Part shown: piece by piece, positions 21,815 to 32,200 of the stretch
How positions within the stretch are numbered: position 1 is the first letter of the stretch
Layout of the letters: the number at the start of each line of letters is the position of its first letter
Assembly (NCBI RefSeq): GCF_001552615.1
Contig: NZ_BCRN01000011.1
Span: 124,001 to 188,000, forward strand
Source: Millisia brevis NBRC 105863
GTDB lineage: Bacteria; Actinomycetota; Actinomycetes; Mycobacteriales; Mycobacteriaceae
DNA: 64,000 nucleotides
Reading direction: 5' to 3'
Notes under the pieces: generated by a model
The model's database searches: none
Seen by the model: only the letters and a program-made list of their open reading frames with translations
Told to the model about the DNA's origin: nothing
Position numbers and translations under genes: made by a program

Positions 21815-22618
21815 GTGACGGCCGATATCGTGGCCGCCCCGACCACGACCGGCCCGGCGGCCAGGCCGTCGGCGATCGGTCAGTGGTGGGCGCTGAGCTC
21901 CCGTCTGATCCGCACGATGGTCGTGCGCGGCGAGTTGGTGATCGCCGCCCTGGCCCCGCTGGTCTTCACCCTCGGCTTCTACCTGCCCTTGCGGCATGTC
22001 ATGCAGTTGAGCGGCATCAACTACGCACAGTTCGTGATGCCGATCATCGTCATGCAGGCGGTCGCGTTCACCGCGATCTCGGCCGCCCAGCTCGCGGCCG
22101 GTGAACGGGCCCGCGGCTTCACCACCCGGATGAAGACGATGCCCGTCGGCGGCTGGGTGCCGCTGTGCGCCCGCATGACCGCCTGCATGGTCCGCTCGAT
22201 CGTCTCCCTGGCGGCGGCGCTGACCTACGGGTACATGATCGGTTTCCGCTTCCAGGCCGGGATCGGGCAGGCGGTGATGTTCTGTCTGGCCGCGCTCGGC
22301 ATCGGACTGGCGTTGTCGCTCGGCGGCGACGCGATCGGCAACCTGTCGAAGAGCCCGGAGGCCACCGCTCAGGCGCTGACCCTGCCGCAGCTGATCCTGG
22401 GCATGCTGTCCTGCGGTTTCGTACCCGAAGAGGGCTTCCCGGAGTGGATCCGCCCGTTCGTGCGCAACCAGCCGATCTCACAGTTCGCCTACGCGATGCG
22501 CGATATGGCCGACGGCGGGATCACCTGGTCGGTACTGATGCCCGCGGCGCTGTGGTTCATCGGGCTGGTGCTCGTCTTCGCGCCGCTGGCCGTCTGGGCG
22601 AGTATGAGGCGAACATGA
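21815..22618 (+). CDS. ABC-2 type exporter permease (DrrB-like)
   Basis: The 267-residue protein has a cytoplasmic N-terminus, then about six membrane helices beginning LVIAALAPLVFTLGFYLPL. Its ABC-2 signature region is PQLILGMLSCGFVPEEGFPEWIRPFVRNQPISQF. Such permeases pair with a DrrA ATPase to export hydrophobic compounds or lipids. GTG 21815 lies two bases after the ATPase stop and has GGAGG eight bases upstream; an upstream in-frame ATG inside the ATPase gene is rejected. The stop overlaps the next start (ATGA). Confidence 0.88.
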   Translation: MTADIVAAPTTTGPAARPSAIGQWWALSSRLIRTMVVRGELVIAALAPLVFTLGFYLPLRHVMQLSGINYAQFVMPIIVMQAVAFTAISAAQLAAGERARGFTTRMKTMPVGGWVPLCARMTACMVRSIVSLAAALTYGYMIGFRFQAGIGQAVMFCLAALGIGLALSLGGDAIGNLSKSPEATAQALTLPQLILGMLSCGFVPEEGFPEWIRPFVRNQPISQFAYAMRDMADGGITWSVLMPAALWFIGLVLVFAPLAVWASMRRT

Positions 22619-23463
22619 CCACACAGTCGACCGCTAACTCCCCCTACGACGCTCCGCTGCCGGAGGTCGTCGGCGCGGCGAAGGAGTCCTCGCTGCGGGC
22701 GCTGTTCGTCCACAGCGCTCTGCAGTGCAAACGGCTGCTGACCCGCTGGTCGCGCGACCCCGCCACGATGATCCAGGCCCTGCTGTACCCGGCGCTGACC
22801 CTGCTGATGTTCGACATCGTGCTCGGCGACACGATCACCCGGGCGACCGGCGCACCGGCGATCAACGGCACGGTGCCGATGATCATCCTGGTCGGCGCGA
22901 TGTACGGGTCGATCGCCAGCGGCGTCGGTCTGCGCGAGGAAGCGGCCAAGGGGCTGCTCGGCAGATTCTGGACGCTGCCGACGCATCGGGCGGCCGGCCT
23001 GTTGGGCCGGTTGATGGCCGAGGCGATCCGCGTGGTCATCACCTCGCTGTTGATCCTGCTGATCGGGATCCTGCTCGGTTTCCGGTTCACCCAGGGTCCG
23101 ATCGAGTTCCTCGGGTTCATCGCCCTGCCGGTCCTCTTCGGGATCGCCTTCTCGACCTTCGTGACCTTCCTGGCCTCCGGTAAGGCCGCCCAGGCCGGTC
23201 TGGTCGAGCTGGTGTCAATCCTGTGCACCCTGATGATGTTCTTCAACACCGGTTTCGTGCCGCTGCAGGCCTATCCGCGGGATCTGCAGGGCGTCGTCGG
23301 GAACCAGCCGATGTCGGTGACCATCGACGCGATGCGGGCGATGGCGGTCGGCGGCGATGTCTTCGAACCGGCGATGAAGTCGCTCGCCTGGTCGCTGGGC
23401 CTGATCCTGGTGTTCACCATTCCCGCGATCATCGGATACCGAAGCGCCGCTCGACGCTCCTGA
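22615..23463 (+). CDS. ABC-2 type exporter permease (DrrC-like)
   Basis: The 282-residue protein has about six membrane helices and the ABC-2 signature MMFFNTGFVPLQAYPRDLQGVVGNQPMSV near residues 208-236. An amphipathic N-terminal segment (LFVHSALQCKRLLTRWSRDPATMIQ) is usual for the family. With the preceding permease it would form a heterodimeric membrane pore driven by the DrrA-like ATPase. Mycobacterial DrrABC exports the wax PDIM; the substrate here is unknown. The start overlaps the previous stop by four bases. Confidence 0.88.
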   Translation: MTTQSTANSPYDAPLPEVVGAAKESSLRALFVHSALQCKRLLTRWSRDPATMIQALLYPALTLLMFDIVLGDTITRATGAPAINGTVPMIILVGAMYGSIASGVGLREEAAKGLLGRFWTLPTHRAAGLLGRLMAEAIRVVITSLLILLIGILLGFRFTQGPIEFLGFIALPVLFGIAFSTFVTFLASGKAAQAGLVELVSILCTLMMFFNTGFVPLQAYPRDLQGVVGNQPMSVTIDAMRAMAVGGDVFEPAMKSLAWSLGLILVFTIPAIIGYRSAARRS

Positions 23464-23475
23464 GCGTCCCCCTCT

Positions 23476-23664
23476 CCCCCCCCCCCGGGAAGCCCGACCG
23501 GCGCCACAGCCGCCATCGGGGTGACGGTCGCGATGTCGGCCCCTGCCCCGGCGCGGCTCATCCCGGAGCCGTCCCGCGCTCCTCGGACGATCAGCGCCGC
23601 GCAGGAGGTAAGCGGACGCCCCCGGCACCCCGCACCCCCCGCACCCCCCGCACCCCCCGCACCG
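23476..23664. repeat. C-tract and CGCACCCCC minisatellite in the intergenic region
   Basis: An 11-base C run lies at 23476-23486. At 23625-23664 there is a partial unit and then three perfect copies of GCACCCCCC. The region 23464-23750 is non-coding; open frames through it are repeat-driven. Confidence 0.8.
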
Positions 23665-23750
23665 GCCCGACCCCGGCACCGGGACACCCCACGGCCGCCG
23701 CGTTGTCCCACAACCCCGGCCGGCGATGTGGCTCACCCCGCGGACAAACG

Positions 23751-23793
23751 CCAACGGCGGGTACCCGGCTCATGCCGTGGTACCCGCCGTTGG
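23751..23793. terminator. Bidirectional terminator between the exporter operon and the mycolyltransferase
   Basis: Perfect 15-base arms CCAACGGCGGGTACC and GGTACCCGCCGTTGG flank a 13-base loop, 18 bases after the mycolyltransferase stop (minus strand) and downstream of the exporter operon (plus strand). Confidence 0.75.
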
Positions 23794-23811
23794 ATCGGAA
23801 ACGACGTTGGG

Positions 23812-24882
23812 TCAGACTCCGAGCGACCGGGCCAGCACCGGCCAGGACAGCTTGATCTGATCCTGCCAGTAGCCCCACGAGTGGGTGCCGACCGGCGGGA
23901 AGTCGTAGGTCGCCGGGATGCCCAACTCGTCGAGACGACGCTGCAGGTTGTGGCTGCAGTAGTTGGTGGCACCCTCGATCACGCCGCCGACGATGATCTG
24001 GTTCGCGGTCGACGCGACATCACCGTTGAGGTCCGGACCCGACGGGGTGTCGTACGGGCCGGGCAGGCCGCTGCCGTTGGAGATGTACAGGTCGTACCCG
24101 CGCAGTTCCTCGGCCCGCACCAGCGGATCGTTCTGCGCCCACAGCGGGGAATCGTCCGGACCCCACATGTTGAGGGTGTCACCGCCGCCCCACACCTCGA
24201 CCGTGGTCTTGATGAAGTCGCGACCGATCGGGTCGGACGCCTGCGCGCAGCCGGAGTAGGCCGCGATGCCGCGGTAGAGACCCGGGGCGTGCAGCGCCAG
24301 GTTGAACACCGAGGTACCCGAGGAGGAGATGCCGGCGATCGAGTTGACGCCGTTGGTGCCCAGGAAGCTGTTGATGACCGGCGGCAGTTCCTGCGTCAGG
24401 AAGGTCTGCCACTTGTTGCGGCCGAGGACCGGGTCGTCGTTGATCCAGTCGGTGTAGTAGCTCCACTTGCCCTGCAGCGGGGTGACCACGTTGACGTTCT
24501 TGTCCGCGAAGAACTCCATGGCGTCGGTACGCGCCTGCCAGTTCGCGCCGTCCTCACCACCACCCGCTCCGTTGAGCAGGTAGAGCGTCGGCCGGGGAAC
24601 GCTGGTATCGGCGGGACGCCACACCGAAATCGGGATCTCCCGATCCATCGACGGCGAGTACACGTCCAGGAGCAGCCACTGATCGCCCTCGACGGTGTAG
24701 TCGGCGACGTACGAACCGAGCGACGACGGTCCGCCGGTGCTCGAGTTCGGGTTGTCGACCAACGGGTCGGCGGTCGCGGTCGGCGCCATCAGCACCGAGG
24801 AGGCGAGGAACGAGGCGGCGACCGCCATCGAACCCATCAGTGTTCGAGCCTTCCGGAAAGTAGGCCGGGCCATAGGGAACAT
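23812..24882 (-). CDS. Secreted mycolyltransferase, antigen-85-type esterase
   Basis: The 356-residue product has a Sec signal peptide (basic FRKARTL, hydrophobic MAVAASFLASSVLMAPTATA, cleavage before DPLV). The alpha/beta-hydrolase fold of the antigen 85 family follows. The nucleophile is S186 in AGISSSGTS, and the catalytic histidine is H334 in GTHSWGYWQDQI, the family-typical C-terminal motif. It transfers mycolic acids onto trehalose or arabinogalactan outside the cell membrane. A paired Cys (GCAQA, NYCSH) may form a disulfide. ATG 24882 follows GTGAGG; ATG 24873 is possible. It indicates a mycolate-bearing host. Confidence 0.9.
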   Translation of the reverse strand: MFPMARPTFRKARTLMGSMAVAASFLASSVLMAPTATADPLVDNPNSSTGGPSSLGSYVADYTVEGDQWLLLDVYSPSMDREIPISVWRPADTSVPRPTLYLLNGAGGGEDGANWQARTDAMEFFADKNVNVVTPLQGKWSYYTDWINDDPVLGRNKWQTFLTQELPPVINSFLGTNGVNSIAGISSSGTSVFNLALHAPGLYRGIAAYSGCAQASDPIGRDFIKTTVEVWGGGDTLNMWGPDDSPLWAQNDPLVRAEELRGYDLYISNGSGLPGPYDTPSGPDLNGDVASTANQIIVGGVIEGATNYCSHNLQRRLDELGIPATYDFPPVGTHSWGYWQDQIKLSWPVLARSLGV

Positions 24883-25091
24883 GCACCTCACGTCATCCGT
24901 CGTCTCGGGCCACCGTTGGCGACGACCCCGGTCTTTCACTGCACTGAGCATCGGCCCGAATCGGCCGATCGTTAGCGTCCGTACGCTGGCTTCCCCGCGG
25001 CTAAACCGCGTTCGCGCTAGACCTTAACCGACCGACCCCGCAGTTACCGAACACCCGCCGGAACCCGCAGGAAGCCGGGCCCGGCGGGCCT
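24883..25091 (-). promoter_or_regulatory. Upstream region of the mycolyltransferase gene
   Basis: This 209-base gap after the second NRPS gene is the only space for a mycolyltransferase promoter. TAAGGT and TAACGAT boxes occur on the minus strand, but no -35 partner is clear. A GGCCC-GCC-GGGCC hairpin directly after the NRPS stop may end NRPS transcription. Confidence 0.3.
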
Positions 25092-26230
25092 TCACCGCAG
25101 CCTCTTGAGGAAGCCGATCCCCACGAAGTAGTCGATATACCGGTCGAGCACCGCCCGGTCGACGACCGGACAGACCACGCCCATCGGTTCGAGCATCGCG
25201 CGCGTCGCATCGTTGGTGATGACGATCGTCTCGGCCATACCACCGGCGAATTCGCCGGCCACCAGGATCGCGCGCACCAATCCCTCGTCACCCTGCGCGG
25301 CGAGTTCCTCACCGACGGTGAACAATTCGGTCGCGAAACGCTCCGTCGTCACCGGTTCGAGGTCGAATCCCGCTGCGGTGAGCCGTTCGCCGAGCAGCGC
25401 CATCGACACCCGTTCGGTGTTGATGAGGTTGAAATCGCGTCCGCGGGCCGCGGGCTCGAGCACCAACGCCACCATCGCGCGGGCGACGAAGTTGACCGGG
25501 ACCATCGCCACCGACCCCTCGGCGAGATCGGGCACGATGCCCAAACCGGCGATGGCGCGCACCATATTCCAGAACGCGTCGTCGGTACCGGCCGCGCCGG
25601 TCACCAGGTCGCCGGTGATCTGCCCGGGGCGGTGGATCGTCGCGGTCACGCCGCGGGTGCGGGCGATCTCGACGATCTCCTCCGCCACCCACTTCGACTG
25701 GACGTAGCCGTTGTCGAGCAGACCGGCGGCGGGCGCACGATCGTTCTCGCCGACGACGATCCGACCGGCCGCGGCCAACGCGGTGATGTCGGTCAGCACC
25801 GAGCCGGTCGAGACGTAGTGGAACGGCTTGTTGCGCTCGGTGACCGCCAATCGCAGCAGGTCCTCGGTCGCCCGCACGTTCGGCTCGTGCAGCCGTCGAT
25901 AGTTCTCCACGTGGTTGACCCGGGCACCGTTGTGGACGATCACGTCCACCTCCCGCGCCAACGTGGCGAACTGTTCCTCGGTCAACCCGAGACCCGGCGT
26001 CGCCAGATCGCTCGGGATGATCCGCATCCGGTCGGCGTCACCGTCGCGCCAGGAGCCGTACCGACGCATCGACGCGGCGACCCGGTCGAAGCCGTCCTGT
26101 TCCGTGTCGGCGCGCACCAGAGCGATCACCGTCATCGACGCGTCGATCAGCTCCCGCACCAGGTGGCTGCCGAGGAAGCCGGTCGCACCGGTCAGCAGGG
26201 CCACCCGGGGCCGCTCGAGTCCGGGGCCCG
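25092..26230 (-). other. Terminal thioester reductase domain
   Basis: An extended SDR-type domain. LLTGATGFLGSHLVREL binds NAD(P)H, HNGARVNHVENYRRLHEPN and STGSVLTD are family segments, and NGYVQSKWVAEE carries the catalytic Tyr and Lys. Such domains release NRPS thioesters as aldehydes (two electrons) or alcohols (four electrons); the sequence does not tell which. Confidence 0.9.
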
Positions 26231-29200
26231 ACGCCGCGGGCACGATGTCCGACGCCAACCGCACGTAGTGGGTGAAGTCGGACGCCTCGTCGGTCACCTC
26301 GGAGACCTCGATCGATCGGGCGAGCCCGGCGACCGTGCTGTGGTCGAAGACCTGCTGCAGGCTGACCGGCGCCCCGGTCAGCTCGCGCAGCCGACGCGCG
26401 ACGCGGGTGACCAACAGCGAGTGCCCGCCGAGGTCGAAGAAGTCGTCGTCCACGCCGACCTTGTCGACCGCGAGCACCTCGGCGAAGACCAGGGCCACCG
26501 CCTGCTGCACCGACGTGGTGGGCGCCCGGAATTCGCGGGCGGCGAAGACCGGCGCCGGCAACGCCTTGCGATCGAGCTTGCCGTTGCCGGTCACCGGCAG
26601 CGCCTCGATCACCGTCACCACCGAGGGCACCATGTACCCGGGCAGCGAGGCGGCCGCCGCGGCGATCACCGCGTCGGGGTCGAGGGTCGTCGCCGGGTCT
26701 CCGACCACCCAGGCGACCAGATGCGGGCGCCCGGCGTCGTCGGTGTGCACCAGCGTCGCCGCCGCGGAGACCCGCGGGATCGCCGCGAGCACCGCGTCGA
26801 TCTCGCCGAGTTCGATGCGCAGACCGCGGATCTTGACCTGATCGTCGGAGCGGCCGAGGTATTCGACCACACCCGGCTCGACCCACCGGACGACGTCGCC
26901 GGTGCGGTACATCCGTCGGCCGGGTGCGTCCGTCCCCGCGAAGGGGTCGGGAACGAATCGATCGGCGGTCAGATCGGGTCGTCCCTGGTAGCCGCGGGTG
27001 ACGCCGGCGCCGGAGACGTACAACTCCCCCGCCACGCCCTGCGGTACCGGGTGCAGCCGCTCGTCGAGCACGTAGAGCGTCGTACCGCGCGGCGGTCCAC
27101 CGATCGGCACCGACCGTCCGGCGGTCAGCGGACCGGCGATCGCGGAGACGATCGTGGTCTCGGTCGGCCCGTAGGCGTTGAAGAACCGGCGGCCCGGCGC
27201 CCAGGCGTCGACCACGGTCGACGGCACGGCCTCGCCGCCGCTGAGCAGCACCTCGAGCCGTCCCGACAGGGCCTCGGCGTCCATCGAGGCGAGTACCGCG
27301 GGCGTCACGAACGCGTGCGTGATCGACTCGCGGTCGATCAGTTCGACCAGGTCGTCGCCGGCGAAGACCTCCCCGGGGGCGATCACCATCGTCCCGGCGG
27401 AGGCCAGCATCACCAGCAGCTCGAGGACGGAGGCGTCGAAGCTCGGCGAGGCGACCGCCAACGACCGGACCGGGGTCGAGGTCGCGGTGCGCTCGGCGAC
27501 CTCACCGAGCAGGGCGACCAGGCCGCCGTGCGGGACCACGACACCCTTCGGCAGACCCGTCGATCCCGAGGTGAAGATCTCGTAGGCGGGCGAACCGGCG
27601 TGCACGAGCGCCGGGCGATCGGCGTCGGTGACCGGCGCGGCCGACCGGGCGGCCAGCAGGTCGTCGATGTCGGCGGCGTCGGTGAGCAGCCAGTCGACCC
27701 CATTCGCCGCCGCGTCGCCCTCGGACACCAGGGTGTCGACGAATGCCGACGTGCTCAGGCCGATCGCCGCCCCGGAGGCCTCCAGGATGTAGCGCACCCG
27801 ATCGACCGGGTACCGGACGTCGATCGGCACGTACGCGCCACCGGCCTTGAGGACCGCGAAGATCGCCGTGATCAGCTCGAACGATCGCGGGAGCGCGATC
27901 GCGACCAACGTCTCGGTCGCCACCCCGCGGGCGATCAGCTCGCGGGCGAGCCGCGAGGACCGCTCGTCGAGGTCGCGGTAGGTCAGTCGCGCCGACCCCG
28001 GAACCGCGGACCCCAGCACCAGCGCGTCGGCATCGGGATCGACGGCCACCGCGTGCTCGAGCACGTCGATCATCGTGTCGAAGCCCCATTCGCCGCCACC
28101 GGTCACGGTGGTCAGCGCGCCGAACTCGGACTCCTCGAGCAGATCGATGTCGCCGACCACCGGGTCGGCGTCCGCTCGGCTGATCGCCCGCAGGACGCGG
28201 GTGAACCGGCCGACGAAGCCGTCGATGGTCGCCCGGTCGAATAGGTCGGTCGCGTAGGTGACGTCGACGGCATATCCGGCGTTCGCATCGGCCGGCTCGG
28301 TGAGCGTCACCTGCAGGTCGAACTTCGCCGGCGGGGCCGCATCCTCGATCGGTTCGACCGTCAGCTCGTCGAACCGCATCGCCGCGCCGGTGCCGGGTCC
28401 GAAGTTCTGGAAGGACAGCGCCACCTGGAACAGCGGCGGGCGGCCGCCGGCACGCGGCGGATCGAGCACCTCGACCAGCCGCTCGAACGGCAGGTCGGCA
28501 TGGGCGAAAGCGTCGAGATCGACGCGCCGCACCTCGTCGACGAGCTGCGCGAAGGTCATCGACGACCGCACGTCCGTCCGCAGCACGAGGGTGTTGACGA
28601 ACATGCCGACCAGGTCGTCGAGGGCCCGCTCGCCACGACCGGCGATCGGGGTACCGATCACCACATCGTTGCCGCCGGTGCTGCGCGCCAGCAGGGCGGC
28701 CAGCGCGGCGTGCACCACCATGAACGGGGTGGCGCCGAGTCGACGACCGACGGCCGCGATCGCGGAGGTCGTCGCGGGGTCGATGCCGAAACGTACCGCC
28801 GCACCGGCGCCGCTCTGTTTCGACGGCCGGGGCCGGTCGAGCGGGAGCGTCACCTCCTCGGGGTATCCGGCGAGCTGATCGCGCCAATAGGCGAGCTGGG
28901 CGTGCGCGATCGAGGACGGATCGGCCTCGTCACCGAGCAGTTCGCGCTGCCACAGCGTGTAGTTCGCGTACTGGATCTCCAGCGGCTGCCAGTTCGGCTC
29001 CCCGCCGGTGCGCCGCGCCTGGTAGGCGACGAGCACGTCGCGGGTCAGCGGCAGCATCGAGAAGCCGTCCGCGGCGATGTGGTGCATCACCACCAGCAGC
29101 AGATGCTCCTGCGGGGCCACCCGCACGATGCCGGCGCGCACCGGGATCGAGGTGGTGACATCGAAACCGCGCGTGAGGAATTCGGTGACCACCGGAACGA

Positions 29201-32200
29201 CCTCGTCCGGCGACGCCACCTCGCGCTGCTGCAGCCGCGGGATCCGCGGGTCATCGCTGGGCAGGATGATCTGTGTGCCGGTGCCGTCCCGCTCGGGGTA
29301 CACCGTGCGCAGCACCTCGTGCCGGCAGACGACATCGTCGAAGGCGTTCGCCAGGGCCGGCAGATCGATCTCGCCGGTCAGCCGCAGCACGATCGGGATG
29401 TTGTTGGCCACCGAGGCCGGCTCGAGCCGGTTGAGGAACCACATGCGCGCCTGGGCGAGCGACAGCGGGATATGTTCCGGCCGAACGACGGCGACCAGAT
29501 CGGGCCGCGACGCGGTCGACAGACCCTCGACGGCCGCGGCGATGCGCTCGACGGTGGGCGCCTCGAAGAGGGTGCGCACCGGCACGGTGATCCCCAGGGA
29601 GGCACCGAGTCTCGCGACAACACGCATCGCGGTCAGCGAGTTGCCGCCCAGTTCGAAGAAGTCGTCGTCCAGTCCGACGCGGCCCAGGTCGAGGACGTCA
29701 CCGAAGACGGCGGCGACCACACCCTGGACGACGGTGACCGGCACCCGGAATTCGCGGGCGACAACGCCCGGATCGGGCAGGGCGGCCCGATCGACCTTGC
29801 CGGCCGGGTTGAGCGGGAACGCCTCGAGGACCACGATCCGCTCCGGGACCATGTATCCGGGCAGGTGCCCGCCGAGCCGCTCCCGCATCGCGGCCTCGTC
29901 GATCGCGACGCCGGACTCGCCGACGACGTAGCCGACCAGCCGCTCGCCGCCGCCACTGCCGGCGACGACGACCACCGCGGCCGCCACCCCGGACAGCGAC
30001 ACGAGCACCGATTCGATCTCGCCGAGCTCGATACGCTGGCCGCGCAGCTTGACCTGGAAGTCGCTGCGGCCCACGTAGTTCAGCCCGGCACCGTCGCGAA
30101 TGACGACGTCACCGGTGCGGTACATCCGCTCGCCGGCGGTGCCGCCGACGCCGAGGGCGCTCGGGTCGAGCGCAAACGGATCCGCCGTGAACCGTTCCGC
30201 AGACAGCCCGGGGCGACCGAGATATCCGCGGGCGACCTGCACGCCGCCGATGTACAACTCGCCGGGGACGCCGTCGGGGACCGGGCGCAGCCGGGAGTCG
30301 AGCACGTAGAGCCGCACACCGGGCTCGCCCACACCGATCGACACCGAGCCGCCGCGGCGGGCATCCGCCGGCGCCTCGGTCGGCGCGATCGCCGGGGCCA
30401 GCGAGACCGACACCGCGGCCTCGGTCGGCCCGTAGATATTCCACACCCGCGCCGCGGAGACCTCGCCGAAGGCGCGCACCGCCTCGGTGGTCAGCGCCTC
30501 ACCGATGACGAAGACGTCCCGCAGAGTGGCCAGCGCGGACGCCGCGGCGGGCCCGACCGATTGGGCGAACACCACGAGCATCGAGGGCACGAAGTCGGTC
30601 AGGGTGACGGCGAAGCGCTCGACCAGGCCGGCGATATATCCGGGATCCCGATGGCCCTCCGGCGAGGCCAGCACCACCGCGGACCCGGTCGACAGCGGCA
30701 CCAGATAGCCCCACAGCGACACGTCGAAGGTCACCGGAGTCTTCTGCAGGTAGACATCGCGCGGCCCGAAGTCGAACTCGTCGGCCATCCAGGCGATCTG
30801 GTTCGAGATCGCCGCACGGGAGACGACCACACCCTTCGGGCGACCGGTCGACCCCGAGGTGAACAGCACATAGGCGCCGTTCGTCCCGGTGACCGTCGCC
30901 CGGCGTTCCGCGGGGAGCAGTCGGCCGCCCGGTCGGGCGGAGGCATCGACGACGTCGAGGTCGAGCACCCGGTCCGGGGCGATCCCGAAGCGGTCGGCGA
31001 AACCGATCTCGGTGGCCGAGAGCACCACGGTGTCGCCGACGACGCCCAGCACGTAGCGCACCCGCTCGGCCGGATGATCCGGGTCGACCGGGACGAAGAC
31101 ACCCCCGGCTTCCAGCACCGCGTACATCGCGACCACCAGGTCGACGCCGCGCCGCAGCCCGAGGACGACCGGGACCTCCGGGCCGACCCCGGCCTCGACC
31201 AGCAGCCGCGCGAGGCGGCCGACCCGATCGCCGAGATCCCGGAAGGTCACCGCCGCACCGGAATCGGTCACCAATGCGGGCGCGTTCGGCTGCGACCGCT
31301 CGTGGGCCCAGAATCCGTCGAGCACCTCGGCGCCGCCGTCGGCGTCCACAAGCGGCGCGCCGCCCCAGGTGGCCAGGGCCGAATCCCGTTCACCGGGCAG
31401 GGTCACCGGCAGATCGCCGACGACCGCGCTCGCGTCGGCGGTGACCGCCGCGAGAATCCCGCGCAGGCGGGCTCCGAAGTTCTCGATCGAACGCGGTTCG
31501 AAAAGGTCCTCCGCGTACAGCAATTCGATGGTGATGCGGCCGGCCTCGCCGTCCGGACCGGGCACATCGCCGACGGTCACCTGCAGGTCGAACTTCGCCG
31601 ACGGGTTGTCCAACTGCGGGACGGTGATCTCGAGCCCCGGCAGTTCGAAGCGGGCCGAGTCGAGGTTCTGAAAGAACACCGCGACCTGGAAGAGCGGATG
31701 GCGGCTCTGCGAGCGCGGCGGGTCGAGCACCTCGACCAACCGCTCGAAGGGCACGTCCGCGTGCCCGAAGGCGCCGAGGTCGACATCGCGGGCGAGGGCG
31801 ACCACGTCGGCGAAGGACGCCGACCAGTCGAGCTGGGTGCGCAGCACCAGGGTGTTGACGAACATGCCGACGACGTCGTCGAGTTCGCGTTCGCCGCGCC
31901 CCGCGACCGGCGTACCGATCACGACGTCGGAGGTATTGGCCAGCCGGCCCACCAGCACCGCCAGGGCGGCATGCACGATCATGAAGTCGGTGACGCCGAG
32001 ACGGCGCGCGAGCTCCCGGATACCGACGACGACCTGCTCGTCGACGTCGAAGCGGACCGTGCCGCCGCGCCCGGACATCACCGTCGGCCGGGGCCGATCG
32101 GCGGGCAGGGTGACCTCCTCCGGGGCGCCGGCCAGCTTCCCGCGCCAGTAGGCGAGCTGCCGGGCTGCGAGCGACTCCGGGTGCGATTCGTCGCCGAGCG

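Noticed and set aside
23521-24975. 484-codon plus-strand frame across the repeat region and mycolyltransferase
   Set aside because: It runs through the C-rich repeats and antisense to a clear secreted enzyme; composition is repeat-driven.
25092-26230. Thioesterase release domain
   Set aside because: The segment has a GATGFLG nucleotide site and YxxxK, so it is a reductase; no GxSxG hydrolase motif is present.
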